Source: Algoriphagus sp. AK58 (GTDB lineage: Bacteria > Bacteroidota > Bacteroidia > Cytophagales > Cyclobacteriaceae). From it: a stretch of 64,000 nt of DNA. How positions within the stretch are numbered: position 1 is the first letter of the stretch; the number at the start of each line of letters is the position of its first letter. The notes beneath the pieces were generated by a model that was given only the letters and a program-made list of their open reading frames with translations, was not told the DNA's origin and did not search any database. Positions 26,673-36,691 of the stretch are shown piece after piece. Both the position numbers and the translations under genes were made by a program. The stretch covers positions 1-64,000 of the forward strand of contig NZ_QEIG01000022.1 in the NCBI RefSeq assembly GCF_014324365.1, read 5' to 3'.

Positions 26673-28518
26673 TTGGGTTGGGGGATAGGGGGATTAGGAT
26701 AAGAATGCTCGTTCCTGCTGATTTTGAATCGATCTGAAGAGTGCCCTTTAGGTAGTTTACCCTGTTTTCGATGTTTTTTAGTCCAATTCCTTTCTTTTTC
26801 GCTTCGGGATCGAATCCTATACCATCATCCTCAACCATCAGGATAAGTTCGTCTGGGGTGGTTTCCAGCGAAATATGGAGTTCTTGGGCTTTGGAATGCT
26901 TCAGAGCATTATGGATTAATTCCATACAAATCCGATACACGGTGACTTGGATGGATTTGCTGACGTCGAAGTGTAGTTTTGCAAAAAGAGAGGTTTTAAA
27001 GGCGCCGCTTTGCTCGAGTTCCACCAGTTTGTTGCGAAGGGATTGTTCGAGTCCAAACTCTTCCAACAAGGGAGGAGTCAGGTCATGGGAAAGCACACGG
27101 GTTTCCCTGATTCCTTCGTTAAGTTGATTTTTCAGCTCCAGCAATTCAGGATATGGAAATTTGTCAACCAGCGTCTGCACCTTCAGATGGGCGCTTCCGA
27201 GAAATCCTAGTAATCCATCATGCAGGTCTCTTCCCAAACGGTTTCGCTCTTCTTCCTGAGCCAAAATGATTTGGTCGGCGATTTCCTTTTCCCGTGTTAG
27301 GATTTTGACTGCCAGCTTTTCCTTTTCCTTTTTCTCCAAAGAGGCTTGTCTCATAAAGGCAAATGAAATCAATGCTGTTTCTCCCATCAGTCCAAATGCA
27401 CTTCCAAAATTGAGAAGTGTATGGGAGAGCAGTACTGCACCCGTAGCTTGATCCAAATAAATCAATAAAGAAAAAACCATCAGGAAGGCTATCCCGGAGA
27501 GATAGAAGCCTGCAAAAGGTGTTTTCGCTTTGTATTGAACGATTAAATAGCTTACAACTATCAAAACCTGGACTGCAGATAAAATCAAAACTACTTTGAG
27601 GAAAAAGGCGACCACCTCAGGGGAGGGGACTTCCTCAGGAATCACCAAAAACGCCAAAAGTAAAGCGGTATTCGTCCAAATCATTATTCTAAAGGCTAAC
27701 TCAAAAGGTCTCCAGATGCCAGTAGGAGGAAAAAAATTAATAATGGTGAGTAATAAGAATATGAATGAGGCCAGGTTGAGGATCGGTCTGGATTTGCCTA
27801 CCCAAGTCACTGCCTCAGGCCAAAGAAACTGGTATGCCATCCCCCAATGGGCAAAAATCCACAGAAACACCAATAGGATATACAGGGCATAATAAAACGC
27901 ACTTCTGTCCCGAAGTTCGGACCAGAAGAAAAGCGTGAAAACTACTACCAATAGCATCCAACCCCCTACTAGCCCCATCATGATGTGCTCGGTTCGTCGC
28001 CTTTCGGCAAAGTCATTTTCTGGAAGTAGCTCCGGATCGATATGAAACGTTTCCCCACGCTTATCCAGCTTCATCAATACGGTTACCTGTTCATCAGGAT
28101 TCAGTTCGAATGGAAAGACAAAGTCCCTGCTCGAGTAAGGTCTGGAATCAAAGGGGAAACGGTCTCCGGTGATCCATTGGGGCTCTTGACTTCCGTTGAA
28201 ATAGACTTCGATCCGGTTGATGTGCGGATTGTTCAAGATCAGAAACAAGCGATCCTTGGCAGAAGACTCATTTTTCACCACGGTCTTTACCCACCAGCTA
28301 TGAAGTTGGATGCCAGGATTGAACCGACCCTGGGTGATATACTCCTCAGGAATATCCTTCCATGCTTCCGAAACTGACTGACCCTCATCGGTAAAAACCC
28401 AAAAAGGAATGGAGGTCGATTTTTCTTCTGATGGATTTAGGGAAAAAAGTAAAAACAGAATCGGAAAGGCCGAAACCCAACTCACCACACGAACCGCCAA
28501 GGAGAAAAATGGACTCAC
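26665..28518 (-). CDS. 7TMR-DISM sensor histidine kinase (HisKA_3 type)
   Basis: The product is 617 residues. A signal-like segment (about 5-25) precedes an extracellular 7TMR-DISMED2 beta domain (about 40-180). Seven membrane segments follow (about 185-390), then a short coiled coil. The dimerisation/phosphotransfer helix carries the phosphorylatable His in EERNRLGRDLHDGLLG (about residue 430). The HATPase domain has the G1 box VEDDGIGFDPE and GIGLKNIENRV near the C-terminus. DISM domains are thought to bind carbohydrates or other small ligands. It forms a translationally coupled pair with the response regulator (8-base overlap). Confidence 0.93.
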   Translation of the reverse strand: MSPFFSLAVRVVSWVSAFPILFLLFSLNPSEEKSTSIPFWVFTDEGQSVSEAWKDIPEEYITQGRFNPGIQLHSWWVKTVVKNESSAKDRLFLILNNPHINRIEVYFNGSQEPQWITGDRFPFDSRPYSSRDFVFPFELNPDEQVTVLMKLDKRGETFHIDPELLPENDFAERRRTEHIMMGLVGGWMLLVVVFTLFFWSELRDRSAFYYALYILLVFLWIFAHWGMAYQFLWPEAVTWVGKSRPILNLASFIFLLLTIINFFPPTGIWRPFELAFRIMIWTNTALLLAFLVIPEEVPSPEVVAFFLKVVLILSAVQVLIVVSYLIVQYKAKTPFAGFYLSGIAFLMVFSLLIYLDQATGAVLLSHTLLNFGSAFGLMGETALISFAFMRQASLEKKEKEKLAVKILTREKEIADQIILAQEEERNRLGRDLHDGLLGFLGSAHLKVQTLVDKFPYPELLELKNQLNEGIRETRVLSHDLTPPLLEEFGLEQSLRNKLVELEQSGAFKTSLFAKLHFDVSKSIQVTVYRICMELIHNALKHSKAQELHISLETTPDELILMVEDDGIGFDPEAKKKGIGLKNIENRVNYLKGTLQIDSKSAGTSILILIPLSPNPNE

Positions 28519-29076
28519 AAACTACAGTTTATTACACTTTAAGTACAAATTACTTACTTCTAGGTATTTGATTCCCAGATGACATCAGCAAATTTTGACA
28601 GGTGGAGTGAAGGGGATAAACACTTGCTTCTGTTTGGTATTACTATCGATTTGCCAAATAATCTTTCCTAAACAAGTAATTAATAGTCGTTTGTGCAAGA
28701 TTTTTCGGTGAATTGATCAAGAAATTTTAGGGGAAGGATTAAAGATTTTTACTCGTGATGCATCTGATGCAAATGGATAAGGTTAGATACAACATGATAG
28801 GATTAGGAAGAGCAGATTTCCAAAAAGGGGAATGCCAAGGTCAAGTCTCGGAAGACAGAGGACCTTCCTATGATTCAGATAAATCTTTCCTGATAGGAAT
28901 AGGAAGATCCAAAGACCAAATGCACCCCGGATTCTTCCGATTTCTTGCTCATCGCTACCGACTTCAAACTCACCCTGTCCTGAGGTTCGACGAAGATGTA
29001 ATTTCATTCCTACGGCGTGATATTTTTTAGACAAGCGGATTTGACCATCAAAAAAAATCAACAAAAACACAGACAC
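28519..29076. other. Gene-free stretch with a dispersed-repeat-like motif
   Basis: No convincing gene is seen over 558 bases. Short frames exist on both strands (28755-29030 plus, 28783-29076 minus) but overlap each other and resemble no family. A motif at 28974-28995, beginning CCTGTCCTGAGG and ending CGACGAAG, resembles a dispersed intergenic motif that I recall from many bacterial genomes; that is recollection, not a search. The stretch must contain the promoters of the divergent kinase and giant surface protein genes, but no exact -7 consensus was found. Confidence 0.4.
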
Positions 29077-32000
29077 ATGAAAAAAGCACTACTCTTACTT
29101 CTCTTTTTGGCATCCTTCTCGGGATGGGTATCCGCTCAAAATCCAGGGGAATTGGATGTGAGTTTTAATGCGGGTGATATCCAATTTTTGGAAGGGGGCT
29201 TTCCTTATCCCTCATCCATTTCTTCTATGTGGGTTCAATCAGATGGGAAAATCCTCGCGGTAGGATCCTTCAATACCATAAATGGTTTTGCAGTAACTTC
29301 GGTTGCTAGATTTAATGCAGACGGCAGTAGGGATGCTTCCTTCAATCCTGCAGTTGTACCAGATTTTACCACCATAGATGCTATAAGGGAACAACCTGAT
29401 GGTAAAATCCTGATGGCAGGAATTTTTAGTTCGGTGAACGGAGTTCCTGCTAATCGTATGGTTCGTCTAAATTCGGATGGGAGTGTGGATCCAACATTTA
29501 ATATTGGCTCAGGTCCAAACAATACTGTTTCAAAAATTGAAGTTCGATCAGATGGTAAAATCATTGTCATCGGTGATTTTACCATTTTTAATGGTTTAAA
29601 CCGGCAGAGGTATGTACTTCTGAATTCAAATGGAACTGATGATTCTACTTATACCCCCAGCAACCTTGGCGCAACCTCGATGAGCGATGTTGCCGTTCAA
29701 CCGGACGGCAAAATTTTAGTTTCAGGAGAATTCTCCAATGCGGTCGGAAGAATTGCCCGGTTTAATGCTGATGGCACTCGAGATACTTCTTTTAATCCTG
29801 GCTTTGGAGCAAACAATCGTATTTCAGAGATAAAGGTGGCTGATGACGGTAAAATTTATATTAGTGGAGCATTTACAAACTTTGACGGAATTTCCCGGAA
29901 CAGAATTGCAAGGCTTAATTCAAATGGAACCTTGGATACATCTTTTAATCCAGGAACTGGCTTTGATGGCTCGGTCGGCTTAATCCTCATTTACTCATCA
30001 GATAAAATTATAGCTGGAGGTACTTTTTCCTCCTACAACGGTACTACTGCAACTAATCTGGTGAGCATTAATTCTGATGGGAGTAGAAATACCCAATTCA
30101 ATTTTGGAACAGGCGCAAACCGAACAGTGTCTGACCTAAAAGGATATCCTGATGGTAAAATTTTAATCAGTGGAGCATTCACCACTTATAATGGCACTAC
30201 AAGAGTGAATATCGCCAGAATACATGGAATCAGTACCAATCAAGGCGACACCACTCCACCCGTACCTAACGTTGGGACGCTCGCTCCTATCCAATCCCAA
30301 TGCGGAATCAATGCCGATGAACTGATAGCGCCTACAGCAACAGATGCTGTGGATGGTGCGGTAACCGCAACGACCGATTTGTCCATTTTCCCGCTTAATC
30401 AAGTAGGATCTACTTTGATTACTTGGACCTACCGGGATGCTGCGGGAAATGAGAGCACGCAAACCCAAGAAATTATCATCACCGGCAACAGTCAAGGACT
30501 GGGAGAAGTGGATTGTTCCCTGAATTTCAAGGCATTGTATTCCGAAGGGGGAGGGGCGATTTCACCTCCATTTGCATCTACGGGATTAGTGGAAGAGGAT
30601 GGTAGATTTTATGTAGGTGGAGTGTTCAATCGCTTTGACGGGATTGAGATAGGAAATATTGCCCGATTCTTCCCAGATGGTACCCGTGATGAGAGTTTTG
30701 TTGCCCAAACCGACGGACAAGTTTATGTAATGACCAAACAAGCTGATGGCAAATTGCTATTGGGTGGAAATTTTTCTCAAGTTAATGGTCAAACGATCCA
30801 AAAATTGGTACGACTCAATGAAGATGGCTCAGTAGATGATTCGTTCCAAACCGGGACCGGATTCACAGGGTTACAATTCAATACCTTAGTCAGGAATATC
30901 GCGGTCCAGAAAGACGGTAAAATTGTGGTTGTAGGAGATTTTAATGGGTACAACTCTGTCCCTGTGAACGCAATTGTTCGATTAAACCCGGATGGAAGTT
31001 TGGATTCTAGTTTTGTTCCCGGTGTACCCAAATTCCGAAGCGGTTTACCCTTGGGGATTCAGGAAGATGGAAAAATTGTCTTTGGGGCAAATGTTTCCCC
31101 GGATGCTTTCGAGTTTAGGCTTTTTAGACTCAATCCTGATGGTTCGGCAGATCCCTCCATTTCAGCAACTTTAATTGGTCAAGCTTGGGATTTGACGATT
31201 CAGGATGATCAGAAAATTGTAATTGTAGGGCCTACAAGCTTCAACGGAACAACTATTAATGGAATAGCCAGAATCAATCGGGATGGTTCTTTGGATACCA
31301 GCTTTAATACGGGAGGGGGATTTCCTCCAGGCTTCATCCGCACTGTATTTTCCAGAAGGGATAGAGGACTATTCGTGGGTGGAGGTTTTACCACCTATAA
31401 TGGTCAGCCTGCCAATCGAATTGTTGCCATCAATCCAGATGGATCTTTGGACACTCGATATGATTTTGGTTTGGGAGCTAATGGAAATGTTCAGAAAGTG
31501 TTGCAGCAGAGTGACGGTAAGCTTTTGGCTATTGGTTCTTTTACCAGGTTCGATGGAGAAAAGCGAAGCGGTGCGGTAAGGATTCATGGGGTGTTGGATG
31601 AGGTAGCGCCAAGAGCAGCATTTGATTTGGTGGCTACAATTTCAGACAAGGGAATTATGGATCTTGGGGATTTGGATGGAGATAGGGATCTTGATTTCTC
31701 ATTTAATAGTTTTTCTCAACTGGCCGGATTTTTTGAAAACGACGGAACTGGAGCCTTCAGTGCCATTGATCAGCAGATTGGAGTCCAATCCATCAATACC
31801 CAATCCCCATGGGGAGATTACGATGGAGATGGAGATTTGGATTTCTTCACAAATGGATTGGTTGACGGCACCCTTGCTAGTAGAATTTACCAAAATAATG
31901 GCCCAGATGGATTTGTTGACATCCAGGCAAATCTTATTGGCCTTAGACAAGGAACCGGATCTTGGGGTGATTTTGATAATGATGGTGATTTGGATTTGGC

Positions 32001-34923
32001 AGTAATTGGAGATTTGGGAATTGACCAAGGCACAAATCTTTACATACCTATCACCAAATTATATAGAAATGAGGGAGGTAACCAGTTTGTTGAAGTTGAT
32101 GCCGGGCTTGAGCAACTACATGTGGGGAATTTAAATTGGGTTGATTATGATTTGGATGGAGATTTAGACTTGTTTGTTTCGGGAAATCAGCCCAATGGGA
32201 CTCCTCTTTCTAAACTTTACCGAAATGACGGAGCGGATACCTTTACAGAAGTGGTTACACCGATACCAGGATTTATTGAACCTGCAATGGATTGGGGAGA
32301 TTATGACTCTGATGGGGATTTGGATCTTTTCATTTCAGGACGTAATTCTTCTTGGCAAGCCTTTAGCAGTCTATATCGAAATGATGGAGGTGATGAATTT
32401 ACTCCAGTAAATCTGAACATTCAGCCACACTGGGCGGGAATGATCAAATGGGGGGATTTTGACAATGATGGAGATTTGGATCTCCTGAGTTCAGGAATAG
32501 ACTTTACTCAACCAACCGAAGAGCAACGGTTTATATCCAGAGTATATAGAAATCAGGGTTCAGATGTTTTTGAAGAACTGCCACTTAACTTGGAGTTAGG
32601 TCTGATTTCCCGAGGTGGATGGGCAGATTTGGATGGAGATGGAGATTTGGACATAGCTATTTCCGGTCTTAATAGTTCCTACCAGTTGAAAACAAGGATC
32701 TATTTGAATAACCATGTAGAAAATGGAGGTTCTGCCAATGCGAAGCCAACCGCTCCAATGAATCTGGTGTCGATGCCGAATCCGGTTGAGCAAAAAATGA
32801 GATTAGAATGGGGGGCTGCTTCGGATACTGAGACTCCGGTGAATTCTCTTTCATACAACCTCTTTATCCGTGAAGTAGGGTCTTCGAACTATTCCAAAAC
32901 TCCTGAAGCACTGGAAAGCGATGGCTGGAGATTGCTTCCAGGATTAGGTAATGCTTCCTTGAATACCTTCTATGAGTGGAATTATTCCGAAGCGGACAAA
33001 GGCAAGACCTTTGAATGGAGCCTGCAAGCCATTGACGGAGCTCTGGCAGGCGGGGAGTTTGCAGAGTCAGGGTTCTTTACTCTGGACAATACTCCTCCGA
33101 CGCTTGTCAATCAGACTGGTACCTTTGACACCGATGCCTCGAGAGCCTTTACTCAAGCTGACCTCAGTGCAGATGATGACGAGTCACCGGCAGATCAGCT
33201 GGTATTTACCATCAAGTCTCTACCGCTTGCTGGCACCCTAAGCTTCGATGGAGCAGTGGCAGAAATTGGCCACATCTTCACTCAGGCTGATATTGCCACT
33301 GGCAAGTTGAGCTATCAGAACACGGTGAATACGGCAAGAACGGATTCCTTCACCTTCACCGTCACAGATCTATTCCTGAATGAGACCGAGGCGGAAACCT
33401 TCAGCATCACACTGAATGATATGACGCCTCCGGTAGCAATCGGTCAGGCCGTTACAGTGATTTTGGATGCCAATGGATTTGGAACCATTACTCCGGAACA
33501 GGTGAATAACGGTTCCACGGATAATTTCACAGCTCCAGAAAATCTATTACTTGCCTTGGATCGCTTGACCTTCGGTTGTGCAGATGTGGCAGTTAGTCCT
33601 ATCGTTCAATTGACGGCGACGGATGAAAATGGAAATTCCAACTCTACCTCCATCCTAGTAACTGTTTTGGATCAGACATTACCGACCGTGGCTACTAAAA
33701 ATATCAACTTAAGACTCGGAGCGGATGGGACAGCCACTTTGACTCCGGGGGCGATCGATCGGGGAACGCGGGATGCCTGTGGAATAGCAAGCTTGAGTAT
33801 CAATGTGACACAGTTTACCTGTGTAGACTTGGGTACGAGAGAGGTCATTCTTACAGCAACCGATGTAAACGGAAACACGGCTTCTGCACCTGCTTTTGTG
33901 ACTATTCAGGATGCGACATCACCTACTTTTGTTGGACTTCCAAAGGATATTAAATTCACTATGCCAGAAGGTGAAACTTATCAGATTCCTGATTTCAGTG
34001 AATTTGTTGTTGACAATTGTGGGGTAGATTCATATGTCCAGTCTATCCCGGCAGGAACTATCACTACCACCGCAGGGACGTATAATGTGACCATCAATGT
34101 GGCGGATGCCAGCGGAAACACCGCAAGAGCTACCGTGAGAATTGTCCGAACCGCTCCAAGAATCAGAAGAAATGGAGCCAGATTGGATTTCCAAAACCCT
34201 GAACTGGTGACTGTGCCTTGGAATACTGCTTTTGAGGAAGTGATTTCCGGTATTGAAGTGGAAGAAAACCTAAGTCTGAGTTGGATTGAAGATGGTTATG
34301 AACCTCTGACTCCGGGAATGTATCAGGTGAAAGCCTTATCCACTCCTCAGCTTCAGGCTCGATTCAGTTCGACTCCTGTATTGAATATCTTGGTCTTGGA
34401 CAAGCCAAAGGCATTAGATATCGAGCTGAGCAGCAAGTCTGTTTCCAATCAGCTGAGAGTAGGCGATCAGATTGGTCTTCTTAGTACGGTGGATCCTGTG
34501 GATAATGTCCATACCTACCGAGTGGAAGGACATCCGGACTTGGCCGTGGAAGGTAACCGCTTGATCTGGAAAGGAACAGGAATGCCTGATGCAGAGATGA
34601 AGCTGACCGTATTCAGCACCGACCGTGCGGGACAGACCATCAGCAAGGACATCACACTCTTCCGTGAACTCAAAATTGGCGAGTTCCTGATCTATCCTAA
34701 TCCAGCAGAGGACAGAGCCAACGTCTTGGTAGAACTGGATCAGCCTTCCCAAGTATCCTTGAGGGTATTTGATGCGGTAGGTAGGATGGTGATCAGCGAT
34801 CAGTTTACCCGAGAGGCGACCTTTGTCCAGACTTTGGATGTGAACGGACTGGCTCCGGGCATGTACACGGTTCAGATTCAGGTTGGCAAGATGGTAATGA
34901 CCGGAAGGCTGATTAAAAAATAA
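29077..34923 (+). CDS. Giant T9SS-exported surface protein with delta-60 and FG-GAP repeats
   Basis: I start it at the ATG at 29077 (1948 residues), where a signal peptide begins (MKKALLLLLFLASF, cleavage near WVSAQ). Seven delta-60 repeats follow (pattern DGKIL-GxF), then an Ig-like HYR-type domain (about 400-475), then seven more delta-60-like repeats. Seven VCBS/FG-GAP-type calcium loops follow (about 855-1210), each with a DxDxDGDLD core. Next are a fibronectin-like part, a cadherin/CSPG-like domain and HYR-like domains. The C-terminus (about 1870-1948) is a type A T9SS sorting domain: FLIYPNPAED, LRVFDAVGRMV, LAPGMYTVQI. It is probably a cell-surface adhesin or ligand-binding protein. 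The delta-60 blades may form propellers. Confidence 0.9.
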   Translation: MKKALLLLLFLASFSGWVSAQNPGELDVSFNAGDIQFLEGGFPYPSSISSMWVQSDGKILAVGSFNTINGFAVTSVARFNADGSRDASFNPAVVPDFTTIDAIREQPDGKILMAGIFSSVNGVPANRMVRLNSDGSVDPTFNIGSGPNNTVSKIEVRSDGKIIVIGDFTIFNGLNRQRYVLLNSNGTDDSTYTPSNLGATSMSDVAVQPDGKILVSGEFSNAVGRIARFNADGTRDTSFNPGFGANNRISEIKVADDGKIYISGAFTNFDGISRNRIARLNSNGTLDTSFNPGTGFDGSVGLILIYSSDKIIAGGTFSSYNGTTATNLVSINSDGSRNTQFNFGTGANRTVSDLKGYPDGKILISGAFTTYNGTTRVNIARIHGISTNQGDTTPPVPNVGTLAPIQSQCGINADELIAPTATDAVDGAVTATTDLSIFPLNQVGSTLITWTYRDAAGNESTQTQEIIITGNSQGLGEVDCSLNFKALYSEGGGAISPPFASTGLVEEDGRFYVGGVFNRFDGIEIGNIARFFPDGTRDESFVAQTDGQVYVMTKQADGKLLLGGNFSQVNGQTIQKLVRLNEDGSVDDSFQTGTGFTGLQFNTLVRNIAVQKDGKIVVVGDFNGYNSVPVNAIVRLNPDGSLDSSFVPGVPKFRSGLPLGIQEDGKIVFGANVSPDAFEFRLFRLNPDGSADPSISATLIGQAWDLTIQDDQKIVIVGPTSFNGTTINGIARINRDGSLDTSFNTGGGFPPGFIRTVFSRRDRGLFVGGGFTTYNGQPANRIVAINPDGSLDTRYDFGLGANGNVQKVLQQSDGKLLAIGSFTRFDGEKRSGAVRIHGVLDEVAPRAAFDLVATISDKGIMDLGDLDGDRDLDFSFNSFSQLAGFFENDGTGAFSAIDQQIGVQSINTQSPWGDYDGDGDLDFFTNGLVDGTLASRIYQNNGPDGFVDIQANLIGLRQGTGSWGDFDNDGDLDLAVIGDLGIDQGTNLYIPITKLYRNEGGNQFVEVDAGLEQLHVGNLNWVDYDLDGDLDLFVSGNQPNGTPLSKLYRNDGADTFTEVVTPIPGFIEPAMDWGDYDSDGDLDLFISGRNSSWQAFSSLYRNDGGDEFTPVNLNIQPHWAGMIKWGDFDNDGDLDLLSSGIDFTQPTEEQRFISRVYRNQGSDVFEELPLNLELGLISRGGWADLDGDGDLDIAISGLNSSYQLKTRIYLNNHVENGGSANAKPTAPMNLVSMPNPVEQKMRLEWGAASDTETPVNSLSYNLFIREVGSSNYSKTPEALESDGWRLLPGLGNASLNTFYEWNYSEADKGKTFEWSLQAIDGALAGGEFAESGFFTLDNTPPTLVNQTGTFDTDASRAFTQADLSADDDESPADQLVFTIKSLPLAGTLSFDGAVAEIGHIFTQADIATGKLSYQNTVNTARTDSFTFTVTDLFLNETEAETFSITLNDMTPPVAIGQAVTVILDANGFGTITPEQVNNGSTDNFTAPENLLLALDRLTFGCADVAVSPIVQLTATDENGNSNSTSILVTVLDQTLPTVATKNINLRLGADGTATLTPGAIDRGTRDACGIASLSINVTQFTCVDLGTREVILTATDVNGNTASAPAFVTIQDATSPTFVGLPKDIKFTMPEGETYQIPDFSEFVVDNCGVDSYVQSIPAGTITTTAGTYNVTINVADASGNTARATVRIVRTAPRIRRNGARLDFQNPELVTVPWNTAFEEVISGIEVEENLSLSWIEDGYEPLTPGMYQVKALSTPQLQARFSSTPVLNILVLDKPKALDIELSSKSVSNQLRVGDQIGLLSTVDPVDNVHTYRVEGHPDLAVEGNRLIWKGTGMPDAEMKLTVFSTDRAGQTISKDITLFRELKIGEFLIYPNPAEDRANVLVELDQPSQVSLRVFDAVGRMVISDQFTREATFVQTLDVNGLAPGMYTVQIQVGKMVMTGRLIKK

Positions 34924-34944
34924 GGTCGATTTTCATTAATTCAG

Positions 34945-34975
34945 AAAGCCAGCTTCGATTGAGGCTGGCTTTTTT
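34945..34975 (+). terminator. Terminator after the giant surface protein gene
   Basis: AAAGCCAGC (34945-34953) pairs perfectly with GCTGGCTTT (34964-34972) around ten bases. A T run follows on the plus strand. Confidence 0.85.
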
Positions 34976-35038
34976 AATTTTCAATAGCTACAACCACTAT
35001 TCTCAGATCTCCCACTTAAGGGGGGCGGGGGGTACAAG

Positions 35039-35097
35039 GGTCATTGGTCATTGAAAACCCTCCTTGATCATTGGATTTGAAAATTGGTTATTGATCT
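35039..35097. repeat. Short degenerate ATTGGTCATTG-type repeats
   Basis: Four variants of TCATTGGTCATTG / GATCATTGG / TTGGTTATTGATC lie in a row between the giant protein terminator and the pentapeptide gene. The pattern looks like an intergenic repeat cluster rather than coding DNA. Confidence 0.4.
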
Positions 35098-35098
35098 T

Positions 35099-35650
35099 TT
35101 ACCCCACTTTTATTCCCCACTTAGCCAAAAGCCCCGGCAAACCTTCCAAGTCAAATCTCGCGCCTTTCACCTTATTGATCTCCGGATCGATTTGGTAATT
35201 CATCGCTTCTCTGAAGTCGGCTTTTTCAAGATTCGTTCTATCAAAAACGGCCCCGCTGAGATCCGAACCCTGAAAACTCACCTCTTGCAGTTCGGCTTGG
35301 GTGAAATCTACTTCGAGCAGGCGGCTGTGGATGAAGCGGGATTTTTTGAGTTTAAGATTAAAGAAGTTGCAGTAGTCCAGTTGACAGTGGTCAAACTGAA
35401 ATTCCATCAAAAAGGCATTAGCGGTATTGAAATGCACCCCAAGCACTTTGCATCGCTCAAACCTGACATTCTGGAAACCCACTTTGAAGACCTTGGCATT
35501 GCTCAGGTCGCAGTCACGGAAGGTGCAGTTTTCAAAGCTTGAGCCATGGAAGTTGAGATTAGAAAAATTGCAGGCGATAAAGGTGCAGGAATCGTATTCA
35601 CCCGGTTTGAAATCGGCGGCGAGAAGGTTTTGGTAGGTTTGGTCGGTCAT
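35099..35650 (-). CDS. Pentapeptide-repeat protein
   Basis: The product is 183 residues. Most of it follows the five-residue pattern A(D/N)LxX typical of a right-handed quadrilateral beta helix, for example SNLNFHGSSFENCTFRDCDL (quoted core NFHGSSFENCTF) and FRDCDLSNAKVFKVGF, then LSGAVFDRTNLEKADF near the end. There is no signal peptide or membrane segment, so it is cytoplasmic. Length and layout resemble Qnr/MfpA-like proteins that mimic DNA and bind gyrase. That relation is inference and needs a comparison. It stands alone on the minus strand. Confidence 0.85.
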   Translation of the reverse strand: MTDQTYQNLLAADFKPGEYDSCTFIACNFSNLNFHGSSFENCTFRDCDLSNAKVFKVGFQNVRFERCKVLGVHFNTANAFLMEFQFDHCQLDYCNFFNLKLKKSRFIHSRLLEVDFTQAELQEVSFQGSDLSGAVFDRTNLEKADFREAMNYQIDPEINKVKGARFDLEGLPGLLAKWGIKVG

Positions 35651-35684
35651 ACAGAGGTTGCAGCTAATTAGAATTGACTACGAA

Positions 35685-35796
35685 GTTCGATGTTCCTGGT
35701 TCGATGTTCAAAGTTGTAAAATTTTGAACGCGGAACGCTGAATTTCGAACACCGAACAGCAACGAAACTCGAACTCCGAACTAATGAACCTCGAAC
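35685..35796. repeat. GTTCGA/TCGAAC-rich intergenic repeat
   Basis: About 110 bases are filled with GTTCGA on the left and GAAC/CGAAC on the right, so the two halves are roughly inverted. One clean hairpin is GTTCAAA...TTTGAAC at 35706-35729. It ends one base before the stop codon of the creatininase-like gene. This is likely a degenerate dispersed repeat; a role in 3'-end formation is possible. Confidence 0.5.
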
Positions 35797-35797
35797 C

Positions 35798-36607
35798 CTA
35801 GAGACCTGCCAAATCCCACTTTCGAATTGTCTCCTTAATCAATCCTGCCACTTTTGCATTGACTTTTTGGAAGTATTCCTTGGCCTGTTTTTCGTCAAAG
35901 TTGGGGTAGCCCTGACCTTCTTGATAGAGTCCAATGGAGGAAGGGAAAGGAACGGCTGACCAGGTGTTGGGTTTGGGATAGGCAGTGGCCTGATCTGAAT
36001 TATAGCGGTCCTTGTGCACCAAAGTCGGATCAATGGCTTGGATGTAAGCCGTCTCGTTTAGGCCTGCATGTCCACCATCTTCTTTGAAGACCTCCATGGT
36101 GACATCTGAAGCGTAAGACCACCAGTTGATGACTAAAGTCCGGATGCCAAGCTCATTGGCCACTTCTGCAGCCACTTTTTGAAGTACGGCCGTTTGTCCT
36201 CCTCCATGCCCGTTGAGAATGATGATATTTTTGAATTTATTTTTTGCCAGTCCTTTGAGGATGTCCCTCACGAAGGGCGCATAGGCCTCTTCCGAGATTT
36301 GGAATGCTCCAGGGTAGGCAGCCATACTTCCGGTGATGCCATAGTTCAAAGTCGGGGCGATCATCGCATTGAGCTCAGCGGCAATAGCCTTGGCCATAGC
36401 AAATGGAGCGGTATTGTCAGCACCGTTATTGATGACTCCGTGAGGCTCAAGGGTGCCGGTGGGAAGAAGGACGGTGTTGATGTTGGAGGGGACAAATTCA
36501 GCAAACTCCATCCAGTTGATCCGGTCCATTTCTCTGGTAGAAGGGGATTGAGCGAAAACTGCAAATTGGATAAAGATTGAAAGGAGTAAGGAAAATGAAA
36601 ATTTCAT
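35798..36607 (-). CDS. Secreted creatininase-family hydrolase
   Basis: The product is 269 residues with an N-terminal signal peptide (about 1-19, FAVFAQ). The creatininase fold is recognised by its metal-ligand motifs: LPTGTLEPHG (Glu and His, near residue 50), NGADNTAPFAMA (Asp), ILNGHGGGQ (His) and HAGLNETAYI (Glu). Family members are amidohydrolases acting on creatinine or on formyl-amino-pyrimidine intermediates in cofactor synthesis. Being exported, it more likely acts on an external amide. The substrate is unknown. It stands downstream of a terminator, so it has its own promoter. Confidence 0.88.
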   Translation of the reverse strand: MKFSFSLLLSIFIQFAVFAQSPSTREMDRINWMEFAEFVPSNINTVLLPTGTLEPHGVINNGADNTAPFAMAKAIAAELNAMIAPTLNYGITGSMAAYPGAFQISEEAYAPFVRDILKGLAKNKFKNIIILNGHGGGQTAVLQKVAAEVANELGIRTLVINWWSYASDVTMEVFKEDGGHAGLNETAYIQAIDPTLVHKDRYNSDQATAYPKPNTWSAVPFPSSIGLYQEGQGYPNFDEKQAKEYFQKVNAKVAGLIKETIRKWDLAGL

Positions 36608-36656
36608 GATTCAGGGATTAATTGCCTTGAAGATAAAAATATGAATTAGGGAAATG

Positions 36657-36686
36657 AAAAAGCCTTCCGATTGTAGAAGGCTTTTT
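36657..36686 (-). terminator. Terminator after the lipoprotein gene at 36692
   Basis: AAAAAGCCTTC (36657-36667) pairs perfectly with GAAGGCTTTTT (36676-36686) around eight bases, immediately after the stop at 36692 on the minus strand. Confidence 0.85.
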
Positions 36687-36691
36687 TTGAA

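Noticed and set aside
28755-29076. Short plus- and minus-strand genes before the giant surface gene
   Set aside because: They overlap one another, run into the true start at 29077 and have no recognisable features.
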